This document shows, piece after piece, positions 1-8,639 of a stretch of 55,363 nt of DNA (position 1 is the stretch's first letter; each line of letters begins with the position of its first letter). This stretch comes from Anaerosalibacter bizertensis. Its GTDB lineage: Bacteria; Bacillota; Clostridia; Tissierellales; Sporanaerobacteraceae. The position numbers were made by a program, and so were the translations under genes. The notes below the pieces were generated by a model. It saw nothing but the letters and a program-made list of their open reading frames with translations. It was not told the DNA's origin and ran no database searches. The DNA lies in NCBI RefSeq assembly GCF_009696605.1, contig NZ_VULR01000014.1:1-55363 (forward strand), written 5' to 3'.

Positions 1-77
1 GCGAGCGATAGCGAGTTTATTTACCCTTGACGGGATTAAATAAATAATCTTAGACTTGCAAATAAATTCAAGAAAGT

Positions 78-737
78 TTAAATATATTGTTCGGTAAAAA
101 ACTGTCCAAAAAAGTGTTGACATGTCAGTATCATAAGAGAATGGATTGGCAACCCCTTTTTGAACAATATTTTACTTAACATAGATTTTATTAAATATCT
201 ATGATGTCTTTCTAATGTCATAGTACTTAGTTCTCTATATTCAATTGGTGTCTTGTATCCTAAAGCTCCGTGAACCCTTAGGTTGTTATACCAAAAGATA
301 TACTCTGCTAGCTCTAATTGTAGTTGTTCTAAGGTCTCAAATTTTCTATCCACAATATTTGGTATAGAAAATTCATTGCAATTATTAGTATCAACCTTAT
401 ATTAAGCCACTGTGTAATTGGATACCAGGCCATTTTCATTCATAATTCTAGATATCCTTCTTCTTGAAACATTATGGCCTAATTTTTCTAGTTCTACTTT
501 AATTTTTCTTGTTCCATAATTATTTCTACTACGCCTAAAGATATCTTTAATGTGTTTTGTAATTATGGATTCTTCATTGTAAGGAGTAGAAGGTTCTTTA
601 TTTAAATGGTAATATACTAAACTTCTTTGAACATTTAAAAGTTCACACATTGCACTAATACTGTATTTCTTTCTATTAGAAATGATAAGGTCTACTTTTT
701 GCCTAGTAGTAGTGCTGCCTGCTTTTAACTGACTCAC
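78..737 (-). pseudogene. IS3-family transposase OrfB with nonsense codon and deleted DDE core
   Basis: The N-terminal part (737-402) is the HTH_21 region of IS150-type OrfB, with the typical NYGTRKIKVELEKLG and RRRISRIMNENGLVSNYTVA segments. A TAA then replaces the next codon. The same frame continues readably through YKVDTNNCNE and NIVDR, and jumps straight to KFETLEQLQLELAEYIFWYN, which is the C-terminal end of OrfB. The integrase core carrying the first two catalytic Asp residues and the Glu is therefore missing between about 350 and 360. The reading frame also runs past the inverted repeat to position 78, so the native stop is lost. Dead transposase; high confidence. Confidence 0.85.
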
Positions 738-1077
738 TTGGCAATTTATTGCCTTAGTGGAACTTATCCTTTAGGGCAAATATCATTTTCCATTTCAAGT
801 TGCTTTACTTTCTTCCTAAGTTCAATTAATTCTTTTTCCTCTTCAGTTCTATTATCTTCCACATCAAAGGAATTAGAATTATTATATCTTAGTACCCAGG
901 TTCTAATAGTAGGGGCGGCTACACCATATTCATCACCTAGACTTCTGTAACTGTGATTTCCTTGGTTGTAGATCTTTACTACCTGTTTTTTGAAATCCTC
1001 ATCGTAACGTTTTCTGGTCATTAAAATCTCCTCCTAATTTTATTGTACATTGTACCATGTTAAGTAAAGATCTGTCC
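161..1077 (-). mobile_element. Decayed IS3-family (IS150-like) insertion sequence, copy 1
   Basis: The element carries orfA (764-1021) and a broken orfB (78-737) reading leftward. Its ends are an imperfect inverted repeat: positions 1057-1077 read ATGTTAAGTAAAGATCTGTCC, and positions 161-182 contain the near-complement ending TTTACTTAACAT. At about 0.92 kb it is shorter than the roughly 1.2-1.5 kb usual for the family, because the DDE core of orfB is deleted. It is therefore not autonomous. A second remnant with the same end sequence lies at 1409-1752 in opposite orientation. Confidence 0.8.
764..1021 (-). CDS. IS3-family transposase OrfA (HTH_Tnp_1)
   Basis: An 85-residue OrfA. It has an N-terminal helix-turn-helix (start [20 protein letters not shown]; recognition part [10 protein letters not shown] around residues 34-43) and a short C-terminal leucine-zipper-like stretch ([17 protein letters not shown]). 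It follows AGGAGG-type ribosome binding bases at 1028-1033. The C-terminus (CPKG) departs from the usual ILKK ending, so the frameshift window that makes OrfAB is probably mutated. In an intact element OrfA binds the terminal repeats and forms the OrfAB transposase; here its partner is broken. Confidence 0.85.
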   Translation of the reverse strand: MTRKRYDEDFKKQVVKIYNQGNHSYRSLGDEYGVAAPTIRTWVLRYNNSNSFDVEDNRTEEEKELIELRKKVKQLEMENDICPKG

Positions 1078-1103
1078 TATTAAGTGTAACCTATTCAATA
1101 TTA

Positions 1104-1358
1104 ATGTCAGAAGGTTGGTTTCCTATATTATTTATAGGAATTATATCTGCTATAGGTATTTTAATAATGTCTTTTAAAGTTACAAGAACAGTTCTATTTA
1201 TAACCTCTTCTATACTAAGTTTAATCTGTATTAGCTTATTTTTTTACAGTCTAACTGATATTAAAAGTTGGAAAGGCTTCGCAGTAGGGTTTATTACCAT
1301 AAGTTCTTTAATAGGTATATGGATAGGTACTATAATTGGAATGCTAATAAAGAAATGA
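1104..1358 (+). CDS. Small membrane protein caught between two IS remnants
   Basis: An 84-residue protein, almost entirely hydrophobic, with about three membrane spans (residues 6-23, 27-49 and 58-80) and a basic C-terminal KK. No convincing ribosome binding site precedes the ATG at 1104, and the IS end lies only about 25 bases upstream, so the native 5' region may have been replaced. It resembles small YesK-type Firmicute membrane proteins in size and layout, but I cannot assign a family with certainty. It may no longer be expressed. Confidence 0.4.
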   Translation: MSEGWFPILFIGIISAIGILIMSFKVTRTVLFITSSILSLICISLFFYSLTDIKSWKGFAVGFITISSLIGIWIGTIIGMLIKK

Positions 1359-1408
1359 GCCTATTATAATAGGTTGCCAATTCATATCCTCTAAAACATA
1401 TCAACATA

Positions 1409-1715
1409 TTTCATTCAGACCGTAGTAATGAGTATGATAATATAACGATAGACAATATTTTAGATACTTTTAAAATAGAACGTTCTTTGAGCAATAAAGG
1501 AAATCCATGTGATAATGCAGTTAATAAGGCCACTAATAAAATATTGAAAACATAATTCATATATCAAAGAAAATTTGAAACCTTAGAATAGTTACAACTA
1601 GAATTAGCAAAGTATATTTATTGGTATAATAATCTAAGAATCCATAGATTTTTAGATTATTATACCAATTGAATATAGAGAATCAAACACTGCAAAATTA
1701 GAAAAAGTATCATAA
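1409..1715 (+). pseudogene. Second IS3-family OrfB remnant (copy 2, opposite orientation)
   Basis: One frame reads FHSDRSNEYDN, then IERSLSNKGNPCDNAVNKA, then after in-frame stops KFETLE-LQLELAKYIYWYNNL and finally IEYRE. These are the end of the IS150-type integrase core and the C-terminus, homologous to copy 1. Two stop codons (1553-1555 and within KFETLE) and a short duplication near 1640-1670 break it. The Glu expected after the DNA motif is changed to AVNKA. The conserved end ATGTTAAGTAAAATTCTGTCC follows at 1732-1752, and a related end fragment (ATAGGTTGCCAATT) lies near 1367. Confidence 0.75.
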
Positions 1716-1729
1716 GCACCCAACAAAAT

Positions 1730-1945
1730 CTATGTTAAGTAAAATTCTGTCCAAAATAGGGTTGCCAATCCAACTGCAGTTCTTACCGATTTTAGGCCAT
1801 ATCCATGATATAACTTATTCATTTTATTAATTATCAGTTCATTACCTACTTTTGTCAGCTCATGCATATATGGATTTTTCATAACTGCTGATAAGTAATT
1901 TTTATAGCAAAATATTTTTAACGATATATAACATTCAGATTCCAT
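1730..1945 (-). pseudogene. C-terminal fragment of an AgrC/LytS-type histidine kinase, cut by the IS end
   Basis: The readable part is MKNPYMHELTKVGN, then NKMNKLYHGYGLKSVRTAV. The HGYGLKSV motif is the typical G2 box of GHKL (HATPase_c_5) kinases in AgrC-like quorum or bacteriocin sensors, where the line normally continues into EKYGG. Here it runs instead into the IS terminal repeat, giving the nonsense tail GLATLFWTEFYLT. The catalytic N and G1 boxes and all membrane spans are missing. Assignment rests on this single motif plus the nearby receiver fragment at 3926-4183. Confidence 0.5.
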
Positions 1946-1993
1946 TAATTATATATATCATAATTAGTATTGTGATAAACTTAATGTTGTAAT

Positions 1994-3310
1994 TTACTTT
2001 ATCAATAAATATGAAACCCCAAATATGGCAAAATATATAATAGTTCTAAAAAAATCCGAATCTTTCTTTTTCTCGAAACTTAAAGAAATTAAAAGAATTA
2101 TTGAATAAAACAATAATCCAATACCAATAATCCATATCGGCTTTTGGAAAAGTATTCCCACCATTAATGTTGCGATTAATAATATTGGAACCCCTAATAC
2201 CATAAATGATTTATTAATTTCATGTTTTTTATAGGGTAAGTACAATCCTTCTTTACTTTTTTCCACTAATAAATTCTTCTGATTAGCCATTAAATCTATT
2301 ATATTATTTATAAATAAAGCTTGATGTAATGCTACTATTGGTGCTCCAATACCTAATTCTTTGATTGTTTTAACAAATTCAAAGAGTTCAAATTTATACA
2401 AGACAATAACTGCTATAAATATAACAAATATATAAACAGATATAGTAAGATTAATTCTTGAAAAAGTAATTAAGTTTTTTTGAATTAAAGGGTTTTTTAA
2501 TTTCATGTTTTTTAATATAAAATTTTTTCTATTTTTCCCTGCTGACGTTTCTCTAACAAATCCTTGTGCATCTTCAATTGCATTTCCTCTTGCTAAATAG
2601 CTAGCTCTACTAATAAAAACCATATCAGCAAATGATTTACCAAAATCAAAATCTGTATTCAAAGCCTCCCTAATGCTATAAATAGATACATAGGTTAAAT
2701 ATAATATTAGTACAATAGATAAATATTTATTTGTATATAATTGGAGATTCAATACTATAGTATATATAAAAACAAAACCCATTATTTTAATATTAAACCC
2801 TTTATTATAGATAAAATATCTACTAATTATTGAAATTATGAACAAATTCCAAAGACTTAAGAATACTTGTATTGTTTGGAAGCTAATTTTAAAATTATTT
2901 AATATTAAAGCTATAAGAATACTGAAAACAGCATAAGAAATAATCTTCTTAAATAAACTAAGTTTAAAAATCTTACGGAATTTAGAGCCTGATAAATAAA
3001 TCATACTTGCTGGGTGCCACTTTAAGGGTGTTTTTTTATAAATTAAGGTAAATAAAATAAATACCATGCTTATACCTAGAACAATTTGATTACTATAAAG
3101 ATTAATTAATTCTGAATTCAAAATAATCATTTTACCAAACTGAAAAACCGTAAATACAAAGACTATGCCCATTATCATTAACCCAATAAAAAGGTTTTTT
3201 ATCATAGACTTCATTTCTCTAATTTTTATTTTAAATTTATAAGATAAAATTACTCTTAAATCATTAATCTTCTTCACCACCTTCTGATAGGTGTAAATAA
3301 AGATCTTCAA
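1994..3310 (-). CDS. ABC transporter permease (exporter type)
   Basis: A 438-residue integral membrane protein with about 9-10 predicted spans and a long cytoplasmic loop around residues 220-270 (GNAIEDAQGFVRETSAG). It is co-transcribed with the ATPase at 3264-3992, whose 3' end it overlaps. The first ATG lies inside the ATPase gene. A start at the GTG pair near 3280, or at the ATT overlapping the ATPase stop just after GGTGGTGAAG, would fit translational coupling better, so the true protein may be 10-15 residues shorter. Role: two-component ABC export of an unknown substrate. The kinase and receiver fragments on either side suggest a peptide or antibiotic export/immunity module, which is inference. 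Confidence 0.75.
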   Translation of the reverse strand: MKIFIYTYQKVVKKINDLRVILSYKFKIKIREMKSMIKNLFIGLMIMGIVFVFTVFQFGKMIILNSELINLYSNQIVLGISMVFILFTLIYKKTPLKWHPASMIYLSGSKFRKIFKLSLFKKIISYAVFSILIALILNNFKISFQTIQVFLSLWNLFIISIISRYFIYNKGFNIKIMGFVFIYTIVLNLQLYTNKYLSIVLILYLTYVSIYSIREALNTDFDFGKSFADMVFISRASYLARGNAIEDAQGFVRETSAGKNRKNFILKNMKLKNPLIQKNLITFSRINLTISVYIFVIFIAVIVLYKFELFEFVKTIKELGIGAPIVALHQALFINNIIDLMANQKNLLVEKSKEGLYLPYKKHEINKSFMVLGVPILLIATLMVGILFQKPIWIIGIGLLFYSIILLISLSFEKKKDSDFFRTIIYFAIFGVSYLLIK

Positions 3311-3992
3311 GATTTTTACAATCAGGAGTTTTTGCTAAAATTTCTTGTACCGTTCCAACCCCTATCAAATTTCCCTTATCAATCATAATGTAATAATCAC
3401 ATAAGTTTTCTATTAAAGCTAATAGATGAGTAGATAGAATAATTGTTTTCCCTTTGTTTTTTAGTTCTAAAAATCTTTCTCTTAAATTATTAAGCTGTCT
3501 AGGATCTAATCCTGAAAAAGGCTCATCTGCTATTAAAAGTTTATAATCTCTAAGCAATGCACAACATATCAATAATTTTTGTCGATTCCCTTTAGACAGT
3601 TCATGTGGAAATTTATTTAAATGACTTTCTAATTGAAAATCTTTTTTAAGCTTTTCAACCTTTCCTTCTGTTTTATACATTCTACTTATAAAATCAAGAT
3701 GTTCATTAACTGTTAATTCTTCATAGTAAACAGGTGTATCTGGAATATAAGCAAAAATATTATCTTCTTGAGCAATACTCTTATTTTTTTCTCCAAACAC
3801 AGTAATTTCACCGGAGTAATCATCATAATAATTTAATAAACATTTAATCATGGTTGTTTTACCTGAACCATTAGCTCCGATTAATCCTACAATTGAATTT
3901 TTTGGAATATCAAAACTTATATTTTTTAAAGCATGGAATTCATTATAATATTTATTAACTTTTTTAAAAGATACAGCTCTTGTTTTGTCCAT
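3264..3992 (-). CDS. ABC transporter ATP-binding protein
   Basis: A 242-residue ATPase with Walker A GANGSGKT (39-46), signature LSKGNRQ (132-138), Walker B LLIADEP (152-158), D-loop SGLD and switch His in STH (about 189). The Q-loop region reads YIPDTP, as in many single-domain exporter ATPases. Start ATG at 3992 follows a strong AGGAGGAG site, which itself lies inside the end of the receiver-domain remnant upstream. It energises the permease encoded directly downstream. Intact by length and motifs. Confidence 0.9.
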   Translation of the reverse strand: MDKTRAVSFKKVNKYYNEFHALKNISFDIPKNSIVGLIGANGSGKTTMIKCLLNYYDDYSGEITVFGEKNKSIAQEDNIFAYIPDTPVYYEELTVNEHLDFISRMYKTEGKVEKLKKDFQLESHLNKFPHELSKGNRQKLLICCALLRDYKLLIADEPFSGLDPRQLNNLRERFLELKNKGKTIILSTHLLALIENLCDYYIMIDKGNLIGVGTVQEILAKTPDCKNLEDLYLHLSEGGEED

Positions 3993-4183
3993 ACTATCTC
4001 CTCCTCTTTAAAAGGTTTTACTATATAGTCATAACAATGTATTTCTTTAAATGCCATCAATTCTCTTGTAGGTATTGCAGTTACAAATATAATAGGGGTT
4101 AATTTATAATTATCTATATTTCTTATTTCTTTAGCTAATTCAAATCCTGAATAATCTTTAAGTTGAATATCCAATAAAAACAT
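3926..4183 (-). pseudogene. Response-regulator receiver domain fragment
   Basis: The sequence MFLLDIQLKDYSGFELAKEIR, then PIIFVTAIPT and CYDYIVKPFKEEE, is the second half of a receiver domain. It has the phospho-acceptor Asp in LLDIQL, the conserved Thr in VTA and the Lys in VKP. The N-terminal acidic-pocket half is missing, and an upstream in-frame stop lies three codons before GIYYD. The LytTR or other output domain is also missing: after about 4000 the frame runs through the ATPase gene. Together with the kinase fragment at 1730-1945 this suggests a lost two-component system that once flanked the ABC transporter. Confidence 0.7.
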
Positions 4184-4252
4184 ATCATAATAAATACCTA
4201 TTGTTTAATATTCTAGACATCTTCTCATTCTCCTTCTTTCGTATATTATAAG

Positions 4253-4296
4253 AAAAAGGAGTGATTTTCCCTTAAGGGAAAATCACTCCTTTTTTA
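4253..4296 (-). terminator. Intrinsic terminator after the glp operon
   Basis: A perfect inverted repeat, GGAGTGATTTTCCC with its complement around a TTAA loop, flanked by A and T runs on both sides, so it could act in both directions. It lies 12 bases beyond the DUF1667 stop codon. Confidence 0.9.
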
Positions 4297-4307
4297 ACAA
4301 TATTCCA

Positions 4308-4676
4308 TTATTGTTCTACAGTTCTAGAGGATATTAGATCTACTCCTGTATCTAATAAGTTTTCGATTATTACTTCTCCTTCTTTTACTGGTGGTTTTAC
4401 TTCTACATTACTTATAACTTTCATTGATTCCATCATTTTAGCTTTAGGTATTCCACCTTTAGTTACTACTGGAAGTCTATTTAAATGGTCACTTTTTAGT
4501 TTAACTGTACTTGTTATAACCCTAGTTGGATTGGTTACTTCTTTTATTCCATATTCTGCTCCTCTTTTACAGGTGTTTCCTTCTACTGTATATCCTTTTA
4601 AACTAGTTTCATCCTTTTTTATAGTCAATCTACATCCTCTAGGGCATACTATACAAACTTTTTCATATACATCCAC
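4308..4676 (-). CDS. DUF1667 protein, Fe-S partner of the glycerol-3-phosphate oxidoreductases
   Basis: A 122-residue protein with cysteines C8, C11, C15 (CIVCPRGC) and C36 (NTCKRG), followed by the family segment NPTRVITSTVKL. The cysteine set is suited to an iron-sulfur cluster. Members of DUF1667 are encoded directly after FAD oxidoreductases in anaerobic glycerol operons, as here. Its start is a GTG two bases after the stop of the upstream gene, with the ribosome binding site inside that gene, so the two are translationally coupled. Likely role: electron transfer subunit for the two FAD proteins (inference from context). Confidence 0.85.
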   Translation of the reverse strand: MDVYEKVCIVCPRGCRLTIKKDETSLKGYTVEGNTCKRGAEYGIKEVTNPTRVITSTVKLKSDHLNRLPVVTKGGIPKAKMMESMKVISNVEVKPPVKEGEVIIENLLDTGVDLISSRTVEQ

Positions 4677-4677
4677 C

Positions 4678-5943
4678 TTATTTCCCTCCCTCTTGGATGG
4701 ATACTTTTAAATCTCCTATTTCTCCATCTTTTAACTCTGAAGCATTTATTTTTATTTCTTCCATCTCTCCTGGAGCAAATTGTATCTTCTTTATTTCTTT
4801 TATAGCTTTATCTCCATTTTCAAGTACTAATTTAGCATCTTTAAATATATCTGTTACCCTCATAAATAAAGTTAAATCTTCATCTACATTTTCTACCCTT
4901 ATTTCTTGAGGTACTATATATCTGATGCCTTCTCCTGGTATGGTTTTTACAGTATGTGAATCTTCTTTTAGTTCACCTTTAACAAATTTAGCTGCACATT
5001 TACCAGCTTTTCTACTTTCTCTAGTTACATTGTCAACTAAATCATGGACATGGACTACATTTCCACAAGCAAATATTCCACTTACACTGGTTTCCATAGA
5101 TTCGTTAACTATGGGTCCATTGGTTATAGTATCTATTTCTATATTAGCTTCATTAGATAGTTCGTTTTCTGGAATAAGTCCTACTGAAAGCAACAATGTA
5201 TCACATTCATACTCTACTTCACTTCCTGGTATAGGTCTTCTATTTTCATCTACTTTTGCTACTACTACCCCTTCTAGTCTATCTCTTCCTTTAATATCTA
5301 CTATAGTATGGCTTAAAAGTAGTGGTATATTAAAATCATCAAGACATTGAACAATATTCCTTGTAAGTCCACCTGAATAAGGCATAAGCTCTACTACTGC
5401 TTCTACTTTAGCCCCTTCTAAAGTCATCCTTCTCGCCATTATAAGCCCAATATCTCCTGAGCCTAGTATGACTACTTTTTTTCCCACTTGATAGCCTTCC
5501 ATGTTTATAAATCTTTGAGCTGTACCTGCTGTAAATATACCTGCAGGTCTAGTTCCTGGAATAGTTATAGCACCTCTAGGTCTTTCTCTGCAACCCATAG
5601 CCAATACAATAGCTTCGGCTTTTATTTGTATAAGTCCATCTTTTGTGTTAATTGCTTCTATATTCCTATCTTCATCTATATGAAGCACCATAGTATCTAA
5701 TTTATATTCAATTCCCATTTCCTTTAATTCCCTTATGAATCTTTCTGAATACTGTGGTCCTGTTAATTCTTCTTTAAATACATGAAGGCCAAATCCATTA
5801 TGAATACACTGTTGAAGTATTCCGCCAAGCTCTTTATCCCTTTCTATTACCAATATATTTTCCACGCCATTTTTTCTAGCTTCAATTGCTGCTGCTAAGC
5901 CAGCTGGGCCTCCACCAATGACTACAATTTCATAGCTATCCAT
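4678..5943 (-). CDS. FAD/NAD(P)-dependent oxidoreductase of the glycerol-3-phosphate cluster
   Basis: A 421-residue pyridine-nucleotide disulfide oxidoreductase-type protein. The N-terminal FAD dinucleotide-binding motif is GGGPAGLAAA (10-19) and a second Rossmann motif is LGSGDIGLIMA near residue 160. The FAD-contacting segment GIFACGNVVHVHDLVDNV lies near 290. There is no CxxxxC redox pair; a lone Cys in LQQCIHNGFG sits near residue 47. It lies between the GlpA-like dehydrogenase and DUF1667 with very short gaps. Proposed role: passes electrons from glycerol-3-phosphate oxidation to NAD or another acceptor, comparable in position to GlpB. Confidence 0.85.
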   Translation of the reverse strand: MDSYEIVVIGGGPAGLAAAIEARKNGVENILVIERDKELGGILQQCIHNGFGLHVFKEELTGPQYSERFIRELKEMGIEYKLDTMVLHIDEDRNIEAINTKDGLIQIKAEAIVLAMGCRERPRGAITIPGTRPAGIFTAGTAQRFINMEGYQVGKKVVILGSGDIGLIMARRMTLEGAKVEAVVELMPYSGGLTRNIVQCLDDFNIPLLLSHTIVDIKGRDRLEGVVVAKVDENRRPIPGSEVEYECDTLLLSVGLIPENELSNEANIEIDTITNGPIVNESMETSVSGIFACGNVVHVHDLVDNVTRESRKAGKCAAKFVKGELKEDSHTVKTIPGEGIRYIVPQEIRVENVDEDLTLFMRVTDIFKDAKLVLENGDKAIKEIKKIQFAPGEMEEIKINASELKDGEIGDLKVSIQEGGK

Positions 5944-5955
5944 TTTTCTGCCCCC

Positions 5956-7407
5956 TTACTCTTCACCATTTTCAATTTCTTTTGTTTCTCCTGTGAGTAT
6001 ATAAGAATCAGTACCATCTTTAACTATATCTGTCACATCTTTATTTAGTTCTCTTGCCAATATCTCCATAACCCTTGGCATACAGAATCCACCTTGACAT
6101 CTTCCAAAACCAGCTCTTGTTCTTCTTTTCACTCCATCTACAGTAGTAGCACCTGCATTCCTATTGATACAATCTATTATTTCACCTTCAGTTACAGTTT
6201 CACATCTACAAATTATTCTTCCATAACTTGGATCCTTTTTAATTAACTCCGCTTTTTCCTCATTTGACAATTCTGCAAAACGGATTACCTTTTTCCTCTT
6301 AGGATTAAAGTCCTCTTTATCTTCTAAACCACCTGCTATATCTTTTACCATTCCAGTTACATATTCTGCTATAGCTGGGGAAGATGTAAGTCCTGGTGAT
6401 TTTATTCCTCCAACATTTATAAATCCTTTCGCTACTTTTGATTCTTCTATGATAAAATCCCCTGTATCTGGTTCTGCTCTTACACCTGTAAAGTTAGTTA
6501 TATTCTTATTGAAAGGTATTCCCTCTACACTCTTTTGTGCAGTTTCTCTTACCATTCTCAATCTATATCCAGTAGTTTCAGTAGCCTCCTTATTTGGCAC
6601 CACTTCATTGTCTGGCCCTACTATTATATTTCCATGGGCTGTCGGTGAAACTACTACCCCTTTTCCAAACTTTCTAGGACATTGGAATATTACAGTATTT
6701 ATCATTTCTCCTGCTGCTTTATCAAGTAAATAGTATTGGCCACTTCTTGGAGTTATTTTAAAACTACTATCTCCTACCATTTGACTTATTTCATCTGCAT
6801 ATACTCCAGCACAATTTATAACGTATTTTGCTTCTATTTCTCTTTCACTGGTCTTTATTCTATATCCACTATCTGTAGTTTCTATATTCTTTACTTCATT
6901 GTTTAAATATAGCTCTGCTCCATTGTCCATTGCATTTTCAGCTAATGCTATAGCTAGCTCCCAAGGACTTATAATTCCAGCTGTAGGAGCATATAGAGCA
7001 CCAACTACATCTTTACCTATATTAGGTTCCAATTCCTTGATTTTTTCCCTATCTATTATTTCTAATTTAGGTACTCCATTCTTAACTCCTCTTTCATAAA
7101 GTTCTTCAATAGTCTCCATATCCTCTTCACTAAATCCTACTACTAGTGAACCATTCCTTTTAAAAGGTACATCTAATTCTTCACATACCTTATCAAACAT
7201 AGGATTCCCTTTTACATTGAAATAAGCCATTTTTGTATTAGGCTTTGCATCATAGCCTGCATGAACTATCCCTGTATTCGCCTTAGTTGCACCACTTGAA
7301 ATATCATTATCTTTTTCCAATATAACAATATCTAATTCATATCTTGATAGTTCTCTTGCTATAAATGTACCTGTTATACCTGCACCTATTATGGCTACAT
7401 CATACAT
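5956..7407 (-). CDS. glpA: Anaerobic glycerol-3-phosphate dehydrogenase-like protein with Bfd-type [2Fe-2S] domain
   Basis: A 483-residue protein. The N-terminal DAO-type FAD domain starts with IGAGITGTFIARELS and an Asn-Thr-Gly-Ile-Val-His motif near residue 45. The C-terminal Bfd-like domain has cysteines at 400, 402, 437 and 442 (CRCETVT, then GRCQGGFC), binding a [2Fe-2S] cluster. This is the GlpA/GlpO layout; E. coli GlpA is somewhat longer. It oxidises glycerol-3-phosphate to dihydroxyacetone phosphate. Gene order glpP, this gene, FAD oxidoreductase, DUF1667 supports the substrate assignment. A related hydroxyacid oxidase remains possible. Confidence 0.85.
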   Translation of the reverse strand: MYDVAIIGAGITGTFIARELSRYELDIVILEKDNDISSGATKANTGIVHAGYDAKPNTKMAYFNVKGNPMFDKVCEELDVPFKRNGSLVVGFSEEDMETIEELYERGVKNGVPKLEIIDREKIKELEPNIGKDVVGALYAPTAGIISPWELAIALAENAMDNGAELYLNNEVKNIETTDSGYRIKTSEREIEAKYVINCAGVYADEISQMVGDSSFKITPRSGQYYLLDKAAGEMINTVIFQCPRKFGKGVVVSPTAHGNIIVGPDNEVVPNKEATETTGYRLRMVRETAQKSVEGIPFNKNITNFTGVRAEPDTGDFIIEESKVAKGFINVGGIKSPGLTSSPAIAEYVTGMVKDIAGGLEDKEDFNPKRKKVIRFAELSNEEKAELIKKDPSYGRIICRCETVTEGEIIDCINRNAGATTVDGVKRRTRAGFGRCQGGFCMPRVMEILARELNKDVTDIVKDGTDSYILTGETKEIENGEE

Positions 7408-7425
7408 TTATATCTCTCCCTTCTT

Positions 7426-7992
7426 TTACATATACCAAACTTTTTCATTACTTGTTGATATGGCTACTGCTCCAGAATTTAAACTTCCTATTACATCTTC
7501 CTTATCCATTATGAGTCCACCTGTTATTATAGGTCTTCTAGTTTCTTGAACTACCCTTTTTACAATCTTAGGCATTATTCCTGGAAGTATTTCTACAGCA
7601 TTAGGTTCAGTATTTTTAATGTTTCTTATACCTGTATCTAAAGATAGTGAATCTAATACAAAAAGCCTTTGAATAGCAAAAATATCTAATTCTCTCGAAT
7701 AATTAATAAGGCTACTTTTAGTAGTTATTATTCCATGAGGATTTATGTTTTTTGCTATATATTGCAGACCCCAGTTGTCTTTAGATATTCCATCTATTAA
7801 ATCTAGATGTATATATATTCCTTTATCTTTTTGTCTTACCTTATCTACTATTTCCTTTAAATTTACAATATTTCCCGTTAAAAGGAAAATGTTTTCACAA
7901 GGGGAATTTATTGCATTATCCAATTTGTTTAGATCATTAACAGCTGCTATTATAGGGTTTATCTCTAGTCTTTTAAAAAAATTAGTATCCAA
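7426..7992 (-). CDS. glpP: Glycerol-3-phosphate-responsive antiterminator GlpP
   Basis: A 188-residue TIM-barrel-like regulator. It shows the family segments IYIHLDLIDGISKD (78-91), GIITTKSSLI, NAVEILPGIMP and RRPIITGGLI. GlpP binds glycerol-3-phosphate and prevents termination in the leaders of glp genes. The start is a TTG at 7992 preceded by a perfect GAGGAGG eight bases upstream. It heads the operon with the dehydrogenase genes 18 bases downstream. An intrinsic terminator 50 bases upstream (8042-8085) could be its own target. Confidence 0.9.
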   Translation of the reverse strand: MDTNFFKRLEINPIIAAVNDLNKLDNAINSPCENIFLLTGNIVNLKEIVDKVRQKDKGIYIHLDLIDGISKDNWGLQYIAKNINPHGIITTKSSLINYSRELDIFAIQRLFVLDSLSLDTGIRNIKNTEPNAVEILPGIMPKIVKRVVQETRRPIITGGLIMDKEDVIGSLNSGAVAISTSNEKVWYM

Positions 7993-8041
7993 AATAATAC
8001 CTCCTCAAGGAATTTACTATTTCTTCCTATTGTAAAAAAGC

Positions 8042-8085
8042 AAAAAAGTGTACCAAAAATCTGTTTCCAGATTTTTTGATACACT
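8042..8085 (-). terminator. Intrinsic terminator in the glpP leader (possible GlpP attenuator)
   Basis: Read leftward, a hairpin with arms GTGTATCAAAAAATCTG and CAGATTTTTGGTACAC around a GAAA loop is followed by a run of T. It sits between yerC (ending at 8165) and glpP (starting at 7992). It either ends yerC transcription or works as a glycerol-3-phosphate controlled attenuator for the glp operon. The sequence alone does not decide between the two. Confidence 0.8.
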
Positions 8086-8164
8086 CTCATTATCTCAATA
8101 CAATATTTATTTTAACTATATTATATCATCTATATACGTTTTTGTAAATAAATTAGCTATACTT

Positions 8165-8479
8165 TTATTCATCTTTATCTAATTTAGGGTATCCTAATCT
8201 ATCTAGTACCATATTATAACCATCTGCTCCGTAGTTCAATGCTCTACTTATCCTACTGATGGTAGCTGTACTAGCTCCTGTTTTTTCTTCAATTTCATTA
8301 TAAGTTCTATTCATTCTAAGTAATTTTGCCACTTCAAGTCTTTGGCTAATAGCTTGTATTTCTTTTATAGTACATATATCTTCAAAAAAACGATAACATT
8401 CTTCCATATTTTCAAGTTTAAGTATTGCTTTAAATAACGAATCTACCTGATCACTTTTTATCCTAGAATTATAATCCAT
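8165..8479 (-). CDS. yerC: TrpR-like DNA-binding protein YerC/YecD
   Basis: A 104-residue helical protein with the TrpR/YerC-type helix-turn-helix EIEEKTGASTATISRISRALNYG (63-85). The family lead-in LFKAILKLENMEECYRFFEDICT occupies residues 15-37. The family is common in Firmicutes as a small transcriptional regulator of unknown ligand. It has a good AAGGGGG ribosome binding site and appears to be a single-gene unit between two terminators. Confidence 0.9.
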   Translation of the reverse strand: MDYNSRIKSDQVDSLFKAILKLENMEECYRFFEDICTIKEIQAISQRLEVAKLLRMNRTYNEIEEKTGASTATISRISRALNYGADGYNMVLDRLGYPKLDKDE

Positions 8480-8580
8480 CGAATCACACCCCCTTTATCT
8501 CTTTACTCCTTTAATTCTACTTTTTTCTTCAAATACCTTCTGTAATATAATTTTTTACATTTTTTTAATTAATTATAAAA

Positions 8581-8628
8581 GAGGAGCTATCACTTTATCT
8601 TAAATAACGATAAAGTGATAGCTCCTCC
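8581..8628 (-). terminator. Intrinsic terminator after fhs
   Basis: A perfect 19-bp inverted repeat (GAGGAGCTATCACTTTATC and complement) with a 9-base loop, followed leftward by TTTTAT. It lies 11 bases beyond the fhs stop codon. Confidence 0.9.
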
Positions 8629-8639
8629 TAACCTACTTA

